A stretch of DNA of 64,000 nucleotides, taken from NCBI RefSeq assembly GCF_031846415.1, contig NZ_JAVRHT010000001.1, positions 62,001 to 126,000 of the forward strand. Reading direction: 5' to 3'. This DNA comes from Rubrivirga litoralis. Its GTDB lineage: Bacteria; Bacteroidota; Rhodothermia; Rhodothermales; Rubricoccaceae. The notes under the pieces were generated by a model that was not told the origin of the DNA, did not search any database, and saw only the letters and a list, made by a program, of their open reading frames with translations. Positions 54,790 to 63,086 of this stretch are shown here, in pieces (position 1 is the stretch's first letter; the number at the start of each line of letters is the position of its first letter). Made by a program: the position numbers and the translations under genes.

Positions 54790-55953
54790 ATGACCACCGA
54801 CGCCACCCCGCCCGCAGTCCGGCCCGCCTCCAAGGCGGTGGGGACGCCGCGCGTGCTCTTCGCGTGCGGCGGGACGGGCGGGCACGTCTACCCGGCCATC
54901 GCGATTGCCGACGCCGTGCGCGAGCTGCGGCCGGGCGCCGCCGTCTCGTTCGTCGGCACGCGCGACCGGATGGAGTGGGAGGCCGTGCCGAAGGCGGGCT
55001 ACCCGATTCGCGCCGTGACGGTCAGCGGGTTCCAGCGCGGGCTCTCGGCGGAGGCCCTGAAGCGGAACGCGACGTTCCCGCTCAAGCTCGCCAAGGGGCT
55101 GTGGGACAGCTGGCGCGCCCTCTCAGCGTTCGACCCCGACGTGGTCGTGGGCACGGGCGGCTACGTGAGCGGGCCGGTCGGGCTGGCCGCCACGCTCCGC
55201 GGGATCCCGCTCGTGCTCCAGGAGCAGAACGCCTACGCCGGCGCCACCAACAAGCTGTTGGCGGGGCGGGCGCGGCGCGTGTTCGTCGCCTTCGATGCCG
55301 CCCGCGCCGCCTTTGGCGGGGCGGACGTGACGGTCGCCGGCAACCCGGTCCGCGCCGACCTCGCGCGCGCCGACCGCGCCGAGGCCCGCGCGCACTGGGA
55401 GATCCCCGACGACGCGCGCGTGCTCCTCGCGATGGGCGGCTCGCTGGGCGCCGGCCCCATCAACGGCGCCCTCAAGCTCTACCTCGACGCGCTCCTCGCC
55501 GACGAGGCAGCGTTCGTGCTCTGGGCCGCCGGGAGCCGCTACTACGACACGCTCCGCGAGGCCGTCCCCGCGCACCCGCGGCTCCGGCTCGTCCCGTACC
55601 TCGACCGGATGGACCTGGCCTACGCCGCCGCCGACCTCGCGCTCTGCCGCGCCGGCGCCATCACGTGCTCCGAGCTCGCGGTCACGGCCACGCCGTCGGT
55701 CCTCGTCCCCAGCCCCAACGTGACAGCCGACCACCAGACGAAGAACGCCCGCGCGCTCGCCGACGCCGGCGCCGCCGTCCTGCTCCCCGAGGCCGACCTC
55801 TCGGCGCAGTTCGAGACCGTCGTCCTCCCGCTCCTCCACGACGCCGACCGCCTGGCCGCCATGGGCGGGGCGGCGCTCGAGATCGCCCGGCCCGACGCCG
55901 CGCGCACGATCGCCGAGGCCGTCGTCGCGATCGCAGACCGCCCCGCCCGATGA
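54790..55953 (+). CDS. murG: UDP-GlcNAc:lipid I GlcNAc transferase
   Basis: 387 aa from the ATG at 54790, which touches a CCACCCCGCCC box. GT28 motifs: CGGTGGHVYPAIAIAD at the N-terminus, VVGTGGYVSGP, LQEQNAYAG, MGGSLGAGPIN and CRAGAITCSELAV. It converts lipid I to lipid II at the cytoplasmic face of the membrane. Its stop overlaps murC by four bases. Confidence 0.96.
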   Translation: MTTDATPPAVRPASKAVGTPRVLFACGGTGGHVYPAIAIADAVRELRPGAAVSFVGTRDRMEWEAVPKAGYPIRAVTVSGFQRGLSAEALKRNATFPLKLAKGLWDSWRALSAFDPDVVVGTGGYVSGPVGLAATLRGIPLVLQEQNAYAGATNKLLAGRARRVFVAFDAARAAFGGADVTVAGNPVRADLARADRAEARAHWEIPDDARVLLAMGGSLGAGPINGALKLYLDALLADEAAFVLWAAGSRYYDTLREAVPAHPRLRLVPYLDRMDLAYAAADLALCRAGAITCSELAVTATPSVLVPSPNVTADHQTKNARALADAGAAVLLPEADLSAQFETVVLPLLHDADRLAAMGGAALEIARPDAARTIAEAVVAIADRPAR

Positions 55954-57446
55954 CCCCGACGACTCCCAACCATGGGCCGACCAACGGGCCGGCCGCGCAC
56001 GGCGAGATGGGCCGCGTGCGGTGCGTCCACATGGTCGGGATCGGGGGGATCGGCATGTCGTCGATCGCCGAGGTCCTGATCAACCGCGGCTTCGAGGTCT
56101 CGGGGTCGGACCTCAAAAAGGGCGACGTGACGGCGCACCTCGAAGCGCTCGGCGCGACGGTCTACGAGGGCCACGCCGCCGAGCACGTGGCCGACGCCGA
56201 CGTCGTCGTCTACTCGTCGGCCGTCCGGCCGGACGAGAACCCGGAGACCGCCGAGGCCACGCGCCGGCTCATCCCCATCATCAAGCGGGCCGAGATGCTC
56301 GGCGAGCTCATGCGCGCCAAGCGCGGCGTGGGCATCGCCGGCACGCACGGGAAGACCACGACGACGACGATGGTCGGGCTCGTGGCGAAGGCGGCGGGGC
56401 TCGACCCGACGATCATCGTCGGCGGCAAGGTGGCCGTGTTCGGGTCGAACGCCGTCGCCGGCCACGGCGAGCTCATCGTGGTCGAGGCCGACGAGTACGA
56501 CCGGACGTTCCTCCGGCTCACGCCGATTGTCGCGGTCGTGACCAACATCGAGGCCGACCACCTCGACATCTACGACGACCTCGACGACATCAAGCGGGCG
56601 TTCGTGCAGTTTGCCAACTCGGTCCCCTTTTTCGGCGCGGCCATCCTGTGCCTGGACGACGAGAACGTGCGGAGCGTGCTGGGCCAGATCCACCGGCCGG
56701 TCGTGACGTACGGGACGAGCCGGCAGGCCACGCTGCGCGCCGAGAACGTCGAGCAGACCGGCGCCGTCACGCGGTTCGACGTGGTCGAGGGGACCGAGCG
56801 GCTGGGCGGGGTGGTGCTCGGGGCGCCCGGCCTCCACAACGTCCGCAACGCGCTGGCCGCCGTCGCCGTCGGGCGCGAGCTGGACGTCCCGTTTGCCGAG
56901 ATCGCCGCCGGGCTCGCCGAGTACGCCGGCGTCGACCGCCGCTTCCAGATCAAGGGCGAGGGCGCCGCCCCGCCCCACCCGGACGGCGAGGGCGGGGTGG
57001 AGAGCGGGGCGGCCACGGTGCTCGTCGTCGACGACTACGCCCACCACCCGACCGAGGTCGAGGCCACGCTGCTCGCCGCCGCCCGCGGCTGGCCCGACCG
57101 CCGCGTGGTGGCCGTCTTCCAGCCCCACCTCTACAGCCGCACGCGCGACCTCGCCGACGACTTCGCGCGCGCCTTCTACGACGCCGACGTCCTCGTCGTG
57201 ACCGACGTGTACCCCGCCCGCGAGGCGCCCATCGAGGGCGTGAGCGGCCAGACGGTCGCCGACCTCGCGCGCCAGTACGGCCACCGCGACGTCCACTACC
57301 AGGCCGACAAGACGGCGCTGCCGGACACGCTCCGCGGCCTCGCGCAGCCGGGCGACCTCGTCGTCACGATGGGGGCCGGCGACGTGTGGCGCTACGGGGA
57401 CGCGTTCCTCGCGTCGCTCCAGCCTGCCACCCCGCCCACCTCGTGA
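55950..57446 (+). CDS. murC: UDP-MurNAc--L-alanine ligase
   Basis: 498 aa from the ATG at 55950. HMVGIGGIGMSSIAE, GTHGKTTTTTM, EADEYDRTFL, NIEADHLDIY and DDYAHHPTEV are all present. An 18-residue insert just before VDDYAHHP (PPHPDGEGGVESGA) is encoded by an inverted pair of GC boxes (56965-57000). It adds L-Ala to UDP-MurNAc, the first step of stem-peptide synthesis. It shares one base with ftsQ. Confidence 0.96.
   Translation: MTPTTPNHGPTNGPAAHGEMGRVRCVHMVGIGGIGMSSIAEVLINRGFEVSGSDLKKGDVTAHLEALGATVYEGHAAEHVADADVVVYSSAVRPDENPETAEATRRLIPIIKRAEMLGELMRAKRGVGIAGTHGKTTTTTMVGLVAKAAGLDPTIIVGGKVAVFGSNAVAGHGELIVVEADEYDRTFLRLTPIVAVVTNIEADHLDIYDDLDDIKRAFVQFANSVPFFGAAILCLDDENVRSVLGQIHRPVVTYGTSRQATLRAENVEQTGAVTRFDVVEGTERLGGVVLGAPGLHNVRNALAAVAVGRELDVPFAEIAAGLAEYAGVDRRFQIKGEGAAPPHPDGEGGVESGAATVLVVDDYAHHPTEVEATLLAAARGWPDRRVVAVFQPHLYSRTRDLADDFARAFYDADVLVVTDVYPAREAPIEGVSGQTVADLARQYGHRDVHYQADKTALPDTLRGLAQPGDLVVTMGAGDVWRYGDAFLASLQPATPPTS
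56965..57000. repeat. in-frame inverted GC-box pair inside murC
   Basis: CCGCCCCGCCC (56965-56975) faces GGGCGGGGTGG (56990-57000), 14 bases apart, with one mismatch. It encodes the insert before the conserved VDDYAHHP motif. Confidence 0.8.
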
Positions 57447-58246
57447 TGGCTGATTCCAAGCACACGACTCGCCGTCGCTGGCTCCGCCGTCTGGGCGGGG
57501 TGGCGCTGGTCCTCGCCCTCGTCGCCGCGTGGGTGTGGCAGCGGACGCTCCCGTTCGAGCGCGTCGCCGTGGTCGGTACGGCGCACGCGCCGGTCGCCGA
57601 GGTCGAGCGGCTCGTCGGCGTCACGCCGGACTCGACGGCGCTCTACGCGCTCGACCCGGGGCTCCTGGCGGGCCGCGCCGAGCGGCACCCGTGGGTCCAC
57701 CGCGCGAGCGTCCGCCGCCTGCCGACCGGCACGCTCCGCGTGCGCGTCGAGGAGCGCGAGCCGGTCGCCCTCGCGCTGGGCGCCGACGGCCGGCCCAGCC
57801 ACTTTCTCGACGCTCAGGGCTTTATGATGCCGCCCTCGCCGTCGGCCCTCTACGACGTGCCCGTCCTCCGCGACGCGCCGCCCTACCACGCCGTCCAGCC
57901 GGTCGCCGACGCCGACCTCCGCTCGCTCCTCGCCGCCCTCTCCCGCGCCGACGACGCCACGCGCGCCCTCGTCTCCGAGGTCGCGTGGGGGCCGTCGCCC
58001 ACGCTCTGGACCACGCCGACGACGGGCCACGGCTCGGTGCCGGTCCGCCTCGGGCGGGGCGGCGACCCGGCCGACCAACTCCGCCGGCTCCGCGCCTTCT
58101 GGGACCAGGCCGTCCTGCCCCGCCCCGCCCACGACTTCCGGCTCGTCGACCTGCGGTTCGACGGCCAGGTCGTGACGCGCGAGGGCGGGGCGGCCGACGG
58201 GTCACGGGTGACGGGTGACGAGCCCGAGTCCGCGTCCCGAGGCTGA
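57446..58246 (+). CDS. ftsQ: cell division protein FtsQ
   Basis: 266 aa. A short basic N-terminus precedes one TM (about 17-32), then a POTRA-like segment (FERVAVVGTAHAPVAEVERLVG, then HPWVHRASVRRLPTGTLRVRVEERE). The FtsQ domain ends in FRLVDLRFDGQVV. It recruits the late divisome. The last ~20 residues are encoded by a GC box and by GGGTGAC heptamers, so the C-terminus is built from repeat DNA. Confidence 0.9.
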   Translation: MADSKHTTRRRWLRRLGGVALVLALVAAWVWQRTLPFERVAVVGTAHAPVAEVERLVGVTPDSTALYALDPGLLAGRAERHPWVHRASVRRLPTGTLRVRVEEREPVALALGADGRPSHFLDAQGFMMPPSPSALYDVPVLRDAPPYHAVQPVADADLRSLLAALSRADDATRALVSEVAWGPSPTLWTTPTTGHGSVPVRLGRGGDPADQLRRLRAFWDQAVLPRPAHDFRLVDLRFDGQVVTREGGAADGSRVTGDEPESASRG

Positions 58247-58688
58247 CGCCACCCGCTCGTCCCCGACATCCAGGCCACCCCGCCCGCTCCGCCACCCCGC
58301 CCTCGCTCTGCTTCCCGTGACCACCCGCTGCCACCCCGCCCGCGTGTCGCCGCCGTCCCTCCACGAGGGCGGGGCGGGGCGGGGCGGGAACGGGCCTCCT
58401 CCTCGATGGAGGAGGCCAGGGGCAGGCGTGTGCTCCTCAGCACGCTCTTTCACACGAGTCCTTCCCGCGCAGGCGGGAATCCAGGATGGGAGGGCGGCGC
58501 CGCTCGACTCCTGGGTCCCCGCCTGCGCGGGGATAGACGTGGGAGAGGAGGGCGGTCGAGGCGGCGCCTGCGACCGCTTCCAGGAGAGGCCCCCGCCCCA
58601 CCGCCGGCCGCTCCCGAGGGCGGGGCGGTAGCCCCGGGCGCCGCGCCCCCGCCCCGCCCGTCACTCATCACTCTTTACTCATCACTCT
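58199..58688. repeat. mirrored heptamer array E spanning ftsQ end to ftsA
   Basis: The left arm is inside the ftsQ coding end: GGGTCAC, GGGTGAC, GGGTGAC (58199-58219). The right arm, 58661-58688, is TCACTCA, TCACTCT, TTACTCA, TCACTCT. The interval contains boxes and a separate dispersed palindromic element. Confidence 0.75.
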
Positions 58689-58701
58689 TCCCCCCAGACC
58701 C
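58247..58701. other. 455-base ftsQ-ftsA spacer
   Basis: No gene. It holds many GC boxes, the composite palindrome at 58462-58535 and the right heptamer arm just before the ftsA start. Short open frames on both strands are repeat-derived. Such a long gap inside an otherwise overlapping operon suggests a repeat insertion. Confidence 0.7.
58462..58535. repeat. inverted pair of dispersed extragenic palindromes
   Basis: Copy 1 is TTCCCGC, GCAG, GCGGGAA followed by TCCAGGA (58462-58486). Copy 2, inverted, is TCCTGGG followed by TCCCCGC, CTGC, GCGGGGA (58509-58533). One frame translates as SRLRGK and another as SRAGGNPG. This is the extragenic palindrome often mistranslated in proteobacterial genomes (from memory). 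Confidence 0.75.
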
Positions 58702-60000
58702 ATGAAAGACACCGAACGCATCGTCGTCAGCGTAGACATCGGGACGACCAAGATCTGCGCCGTCGTCGGCTCGACCGACGCCCTCGGCCGCACGAACGTC
58801 CTGGGCGTCGGCTGGGCCGCCTCCGAGGGGCTCAACCGCGGCGTCGTCGTCAACATCGACAAGACCGTCGAGGCCGTCCGCAAGGCGGTCGGCGAGGCCG
58901 AGCGCGCGGCCGGCGTCGAGACCCGGTCCGTCGTCGTCGGCATCGCCGGCGACCACATCCAGAGCTTCCAGAGCCGCGGCGTGATCACGGTCACCGGCGG
59001 CGAGATCAGCCGCGAGGACGTGACGCGGCTCCTCGAAGACACCAAGCACGTGGCCATGCCGGCCGACCGCGAGATCCTCCACGTGCTCCCGCAGGATTTT
59101 ATCGTCGACGGCCAGGACGGCGTGGCCGACCCCATCGGCATGTCGGGCGTGCGCCTCGAAGCGAACGTCCACATCATCACCGGGCTGGTCTCGGCGGCCA
59201 AGAACGTCTACCGCTGCATCGAGAAGGCCGGCTATGCCGTCGACGACATCGTCCTGGAGCCGCTGGCCTCGTCGCTCGCCGTCCTGCACGACGACGAGAA
59301 GGAGGTCGGCGTGGTCTTGGTCGACATCGGCGGCGGGACGACCGACATCGCCGTCTTCGAGGACAAGACGATCCGCCACACGGCCGTCGTCGCCGTCGCC
59401 GGTAACAAGGTGACCGACGACTTGCGCAAGGGGCTCGGCATCTTGCACGACCAGGCTGAGCGGCTCAAGCGCCAGTTCGGCGTGGCCCACACCGACCTCG
59501 TGACTGAGGACAAAGAGATCCAGATCCCCGGGATCGGCGGGCGCCCCGACAAGTCCATTGGACAATCGACGCTCGCCCAGATCATCCAGCCGCGGTTGGA
59601 GGAGATCCTGGAAATCGTCGCCATCGAGATCAAGCGGTCCGGCTACGGCCGCCACCTCTCGGCCGGCGTCGTCCTCACCGGGGGCGGGGCGCTCATCCCG
59701 GGCACGGCCGAGCTGGCCGCCGAGATCCTCGGCATTGAGGCCCGCATCGGCCGCCCGCTCGGGCTCGACGGCGGCCTCGCCGAGGAGGTCGACGACCCGA
59801 AGTACGCGACCGGCGTGGGCCTCGTGCTCCACGGCCTGCGCACCGGCGCCGGGGCCGGCACCTCGCTCCTCACCCACGACGCCGCCGAGCCCGACGCCGC
59901 TCCGCCCGAGCCGGCCTTCGGCGACGGCTACGACGCCGACCCCGACCGCCTGGTCTCGAAAATCACCAGCCGCATGCGGAGCTGGTTCGACGAACTCTAG
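58702..60000 (+). CDS. ftsA: cell division protein FtsA
   Basis: 432 aa actin-fold ATPase. VSVDIGTTKICAVVG (phosphate 1), the 1C domain (GLNRGVVVNIDKTVEAV), VDIGGGTTDIAVF (phosphate 2), VVLTGGGALIPG (adenosine), and a C-terminal amphipathic tail SKITSRMRSWFDEL for membrane binding. It tethers FtsZ to the membrane. Confidence 0.96.
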   Translation: MKDTERIVVSVDIGTTKICAVVGSTDALGRTNVLGVGWAASEGLNRGVVVNIDKTVEAVRKAVGEAERAAGVETRSVVVGIAGDHIQSFQSRGVITVTGGEISREDVTRLLEDTKHVAMPADREILHVLPQDFIVDGQDGVADPIGMSGVRLEANVHIITGLVSAAKNVYRCIEKAGYAVDDIVLEPLASSLAVLHDDEKEVGVVLVDIGGGTTDIAVFEDKTIRHTAVVAVAGNKVTDDLRKGLGILHDQAERLKRQFGVAHTDLVTEDKEIQIPGIGGRPDKSIGQSTLAQIIQPRLEEILEIVAIEIKRSGYGRHLSAGVVLTGGGALIPGTAELAAEILGIEARIGRPLGLDGGLAEEVDDPKYATGVGLVLHGLRTGAGAGTSLLTHDAAEPDAAPPEPAFGDGYDADPDRLVSKITSRMRSWFDEL

Positions 60001-60140
60001 ACGGCACGCCCTCGGCGCACGCTCTAGACCGCACGCCCCAACCGACAGAAAGCACAGGCGGCGGGACCGCGGAGCCGGTACTTTGCCGGTGGTCCCACCG
60101 CCCCTCTACAATCCTGGCCACCCATCCGGGGGGACTCATC

Positions 60141-61457
60141 ATGAACTCAGACTTTTCCACACGTTTCGCGTTCGACGACGACGCACAAGACACGGCGCTC
60201 ATTCGCGTCATCGGCGTCGGCGGCGGAGGCGGCAACGCCGTCAACAACATGCTCACCAAGGGCATCCACGGCGTCGAATTCGTCGCCGTCAACACGGACG
60301 CCCAGGCGCTCCAGGCCAACGAGGCGCCCACGCGCATTCAAATGGGCCGCGAGCTGACGAAGGGGCTCGGGGCCGGCGCCCGGCCGTCGGTCGGCGCCGA
60401 GGCCGCCCAGGAGAGCCACCGCGACATCGAGGCGGCCCTCGACGGGGCCGACATGGTGTTCGTCGCTGCTGGCATGGGCGGCGGCACCGGGACCGGCGCC
60501 GCGCCCGTCGTGGCGGCGATCGCCAAGGAGATGGGCATCCTCACCGTCGCCGTCGTGACCAAGCCGTTCGTGGCCGAGGGCCGCAAGCGGCTCCGGATGG
60601 CCGAGCAGGGCATCGAGGCGCTCCGCGAGACGGTCGACACGCTCATCATCATCCCGAACGAGCGCCTGCTCGACGTGGCCGACGACTCGACCACGCTCGT
60701 CGAGGCCTTCGAGATGGCCGACGACGTGCTCTACAACGCCACGCGCGGCATCTCGGAGCTCATCACGGTCCACGGCCTCATCAACCTCGACTTCGCCGAC
60801 ATCCGCACGACGATGCTCGACGGCGGGACGGCGCTCATGTCGTCGGCCATCAAGACGGGCGAGAACCGGGCGCAGAAGGCGGCGCAGGAGGCCATCTCGA
60901 GCCCGCTCCTCGACGGCATCTCGATCGCCGGCGCGCGCAACGTGCTCGTCAACATCACGGCCGGCGTCGACCTCGGCGTCCGCGAGGCGACGCAGGCCAC
61001 GGCCGTCATCCAGAACGAGGCCGGCGACGAGGCCGAGGTCATCTTCGGGACCGTCATCGACGAGACGCTCGGCGACTCGCTCCGCGTGACGGTCATCGCG
61101 ACCGGCTTCGACCAGGTCGCTCGGGAGGAGGAGGAGGAGGCCCCGCGCCGCAGCGTGACGCTGGGGGCGGGGCGGCAGGGCGCGCCGCGCTACAAGGGCG
61201 AGGACAGCCTGAAGGTCCTCGACGAGCCGGCGTTCGAGCGCCGCCGCCCGCCGGAGCCGCCCCGCCCGGCGCCCGAGCGGCTCCGCGAGGACGAGGAGCT
61301 GCCGGGCGAGCGCCCGCGCCCGACGCCCCGCGGCGAGAGCGACGTGGCGCGCCCGGGCAACGTCCGCCGCCTCCCCGCCCAGGACGTCCCGCGCCAGGAG
61401 CGCATCAACAAGGACGACACCGACGTGCCGGCCTTCCTGCGGAGGATGATGGACTGA
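60141..61457 (+). CDS. ftsZ: cell division protein FtsZ
   Basis: 438 aa tubulin-fold GTPase. IGVGGGGGNAVNNM (24-37), the tubulin signature GGGTGTG (113-119) and the T7 loop NLDFADIRT. A ~110-residue Arg/Pro/Glu linker follows, then the C-terminal peptide DVPAFLRRMMD that binds FtsA. A purine run (GGGGGGA) seven or so bases before the ATG is one of the few Shine-Dalgarno-like sites in the window. Last gene of the cluster; a heptamer array and strong hairpins follow. Confidence 0.97.
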   Translation: MNSDFSTRFAFDDDAQDTALIRVIGVGGGGGNAVNNMLTKGIHGVEFVAVNTDAQALQANEAPTRIQMGRELTKGLGAGARPSVGAEAAQESHRDIEAALDGADMVFVAAGMGGGTGTGAAPVVAAIAKEMGILTVAVVTKPFVAEGRKRLRMAEQGIEALRETVDTLIIIPNERLLDVADDSTTLVEAFEMADDVLYNATRGISELITVHGLINLDFADIRTTMLDGGTALMSSAIKTGENRAQKAAQEAISSPLLDGISIAGARNVLVNITAGVDLGVREATQATAVIQNEAGDEAEVIFGTVIDETLGDSLRVTVIATGFDQVAREEEEEAPRRSVTLGAGRQGAPRYKGEDSLKVLDEPAFERRRPPEPPRPAPERLREDEELPGERPRPTPRGESDVARPGNVRRLPAQDVPRQERINKDDTDVPAFLRRMMD

Positions 61458-61462
61458 CTTCC

Positions 61463-61619
61463 GAATGCGGAACGCGGAATGATGAACGAGGAAAGGGAGC
61501 TGCGGGCGGGGCGGTGACGCACTCGTGACACCGCCCCACTCGTAGCCTCCAGGCATCGGCACGGAACGCGGCGTGTGGTCTGAGGCCCTTCGTCATTCCG
61601 CATTCTCGATTCCGCATTC
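61463..61619. repeat. mirrored heptamer array F (GAATGCG / CGCATTC)
   Basis: The left arm begins five bases after the ftsZ stop: GAATGCG, GAACGCG, GAATGAT, GAACGAG, GAAAGGG (61463-61497). The right arm, 61592-61619, is complementary: GTCATTC, CGCATTC, TCGATTC, CGCATTC. Confidence 0.85.
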
Positions 61620-61632
61620 CACAGGTCCCCCC

Positions 61633-61691
61633 GGACAACTCCGCCAGGGTTGTCCATGAGGCCCCACCGGAACTCCGCCCGGTGGGGCCTC
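61633..61691 (+). terminator. tandem hairpins ending the dcw cluster
   Basis: Stem 1: GGACAAC (61633-61639) with GTTGTCC (61649-61655). Stem 2: GAGGCCCCACCGG (61658-61670) with CCGGTGGGGCCTC (61679-61691), a perfect 13-bp stem with an eight-base loop. There is no T tract. The position between convergent genes suits a bidirectional terminator. Confidence 0.65.
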
Positions 61692-61934
61692 GCCTTGCGC
61701 GGGCGGGGCGGTGGAGGGCTCCGCTCGCTCGGGGCCGCCACCCCGCCCGCGGGCGGTCGGCTGGGAACGGCGGCGGGTTTTGGCCAAGGGCGGGGCGGAC
61801 CCGGCGGCGTTCGGGTTCGGTCTCCTACGGCGCCTCCCCCGCGTGGGCGGGGCGGCGAGTGAGCGGTTTGGCCTCCCCGCCCGGCGGACGACGGAGCGTT
61901 TTGGCCGATCTACTGACCTACCGGCCCACGGTCC

Positions 61935-63086
61935 TCACAGGCCCACGCTCAGCCCGAGCCCGGCCTCGAAGGCCGTAAAGCTCCCGACGGTCCCGCCGAG
62001 GCGGCCCACGACGGCCACCCGGTCCGAGACCCGGTAGGCCGGCGCCACGCGCACGTCGGCGAGCGCCCGCGACGCGAACGCGTTGCTCTCGGCGTAGTAG
62101 CGGCCGCCGGCCGACACGTCGGCCGTCAGGGCTGGGCCGAACCGGGCGCGGAGCGTGGCGACGAGGCGCGCCTGCGTGGGGACGGCAGCGTCCTGGCCGA
62201 GGCGCGTGAGTGCGGCGCCCGCCGCGTCGCTCCCCGCCTTCCGGCGGCCGGCCGCGAGCACGCGCACCGGCAGCCCGCCGACGAGGCCGGCCCACTCCGC
62301 CGAGGCCCCGAACGTGTCGCCCGTCGTGTACTCCAGCTCCCCCAGCGTGTCCGTCCCGAAGCGGACGTAGTGGCCGTCGACGGCGACCGTCGATCCGTCC
62401 GCGAGGAGCACGTCGACGCCGGCCGTGAGCGCCAACTCATCGCCCGGGTTGAACGAGGCGTCGAGGTCGGCGCGCGGCTCGAAGCCCGTCCGCAGCCGGT
62501 ACGCCACCCCGCCCCCGACCACGACCGAGGGGCCGGCGGGGACGGCGACCGACACGCTCGGCATCACGCTCGGCCCGCGACGCGGATACGGCGCGGCGAG
62601 GGCGTAGACGTCCTGGGCTGCCAGGAACGCCGTCGCCGCCTCGGCCCGCGTCAGGCCGCCGCCGGCCGGCACCGTCGCCGCGAGCCCGACGGCCACCGCC
62701 CCGCCCCCGACCGGCCGGCGGACGCTGAGCGCGACCTCGGCGTCGGCGAACCCGCCCACGCTCTCGCCGCCGTCCCGCGACGACGTCGCGTAGGCCGCGC
62801 GCAGGCTGAGGTCGACCCCGCGCGCGACGGGCACGAGGACCACGAGCGGCACCGCGATCTGGCGGAGCCCGGACGAGTCGCCCAGGGCCGAGTCGTCCAG
62901 GACCTGCTGGTACACGGCCGCCGCCGTGACCTGGGCGGGGAGGCGCGCCTGGGCGGCGAGCGTGGGCGCCCACAGGGCGAGAACGGCCAGCCCGAGCGCG
63001 ACCACCCCGCCCCCGCGGCGGAACGGGCGGGCGGGGCGGGGCGGCCGGTAGGCGCGCGGGCGGGGCGGGGAGGGCATCGGCGTCAT
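61935..63086 (-). CDS. predicted outer-membrane beta-barrel protein
   Basis: 383 aa from the ATG at 63086. An Arg/Pro-rich n-region is followed by a signal peptide core (VVALGLAVLALW) ending at LAAQA. The rest shows alternating-residue beta strands and Gly/Asp turns (AEVALSVRRPVGGGAVAVGLA, then VVVGGGVAYRLRTGF), and a C-terminal strand ending in GLGLSVGL. The barrel family was not recognised; a porin- or transporter-like surface protein is likely. It overlaps the upstream T9SS-cargo gene by four bases, so the two are co-expressed. Confidence 0.7.
   Translation of the reverse strand: MTPMPSPPRPRAYRPPRPARPFRRGGGVVALGLAVLALWAPTLAAQARLPAQVTAAAVYQQVLDDSALGDSSGLRQIAVPLVVLVPVARGVDLSLRAAYATSSRDGGESVGGFADAEVALSVRRPVGGGAVAVGLAATVPAGGGLTRAEAATAFLAAQDVYALAAPYPRRGPSVMPSVSVAVPAGPSVVVGGGVAYRLRTGFEPRADLDASFNPGDELALTAGVDVLLADGSTVAVDGHYVRFGTDTLGELEYTTGDTFGASAEWAGLVGGLPVRVLAAGRRKAGSDAAGAALTRLGQDAAVPTQARLVATLRARFGPALTADVSAGGRYYAESNAFASRALADVRVAPAYRVSDRVAVVGRLGGTVGSFTAFEAGLGLSVGL

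Larger units (their letters stand above)
61458..61934. other. 477-base spacer after ftsZ
   Basis: It contains heptamer array F (61463-61619), the hairpins at 61633-61691 and, to the right, a run of GC boxes. No gene was seen. It separates convergent ftsZ and the beta-barrel gene. Confidence 0.7.

Noticed and set aside
58437..58664. Small open frames in the ftsQ-ftsA spacer with SRLRGK or AGGNPG peptides.
   Set aside because: These peptides come from translating a dispersed palindromic repeat and are a known annotation artefact.
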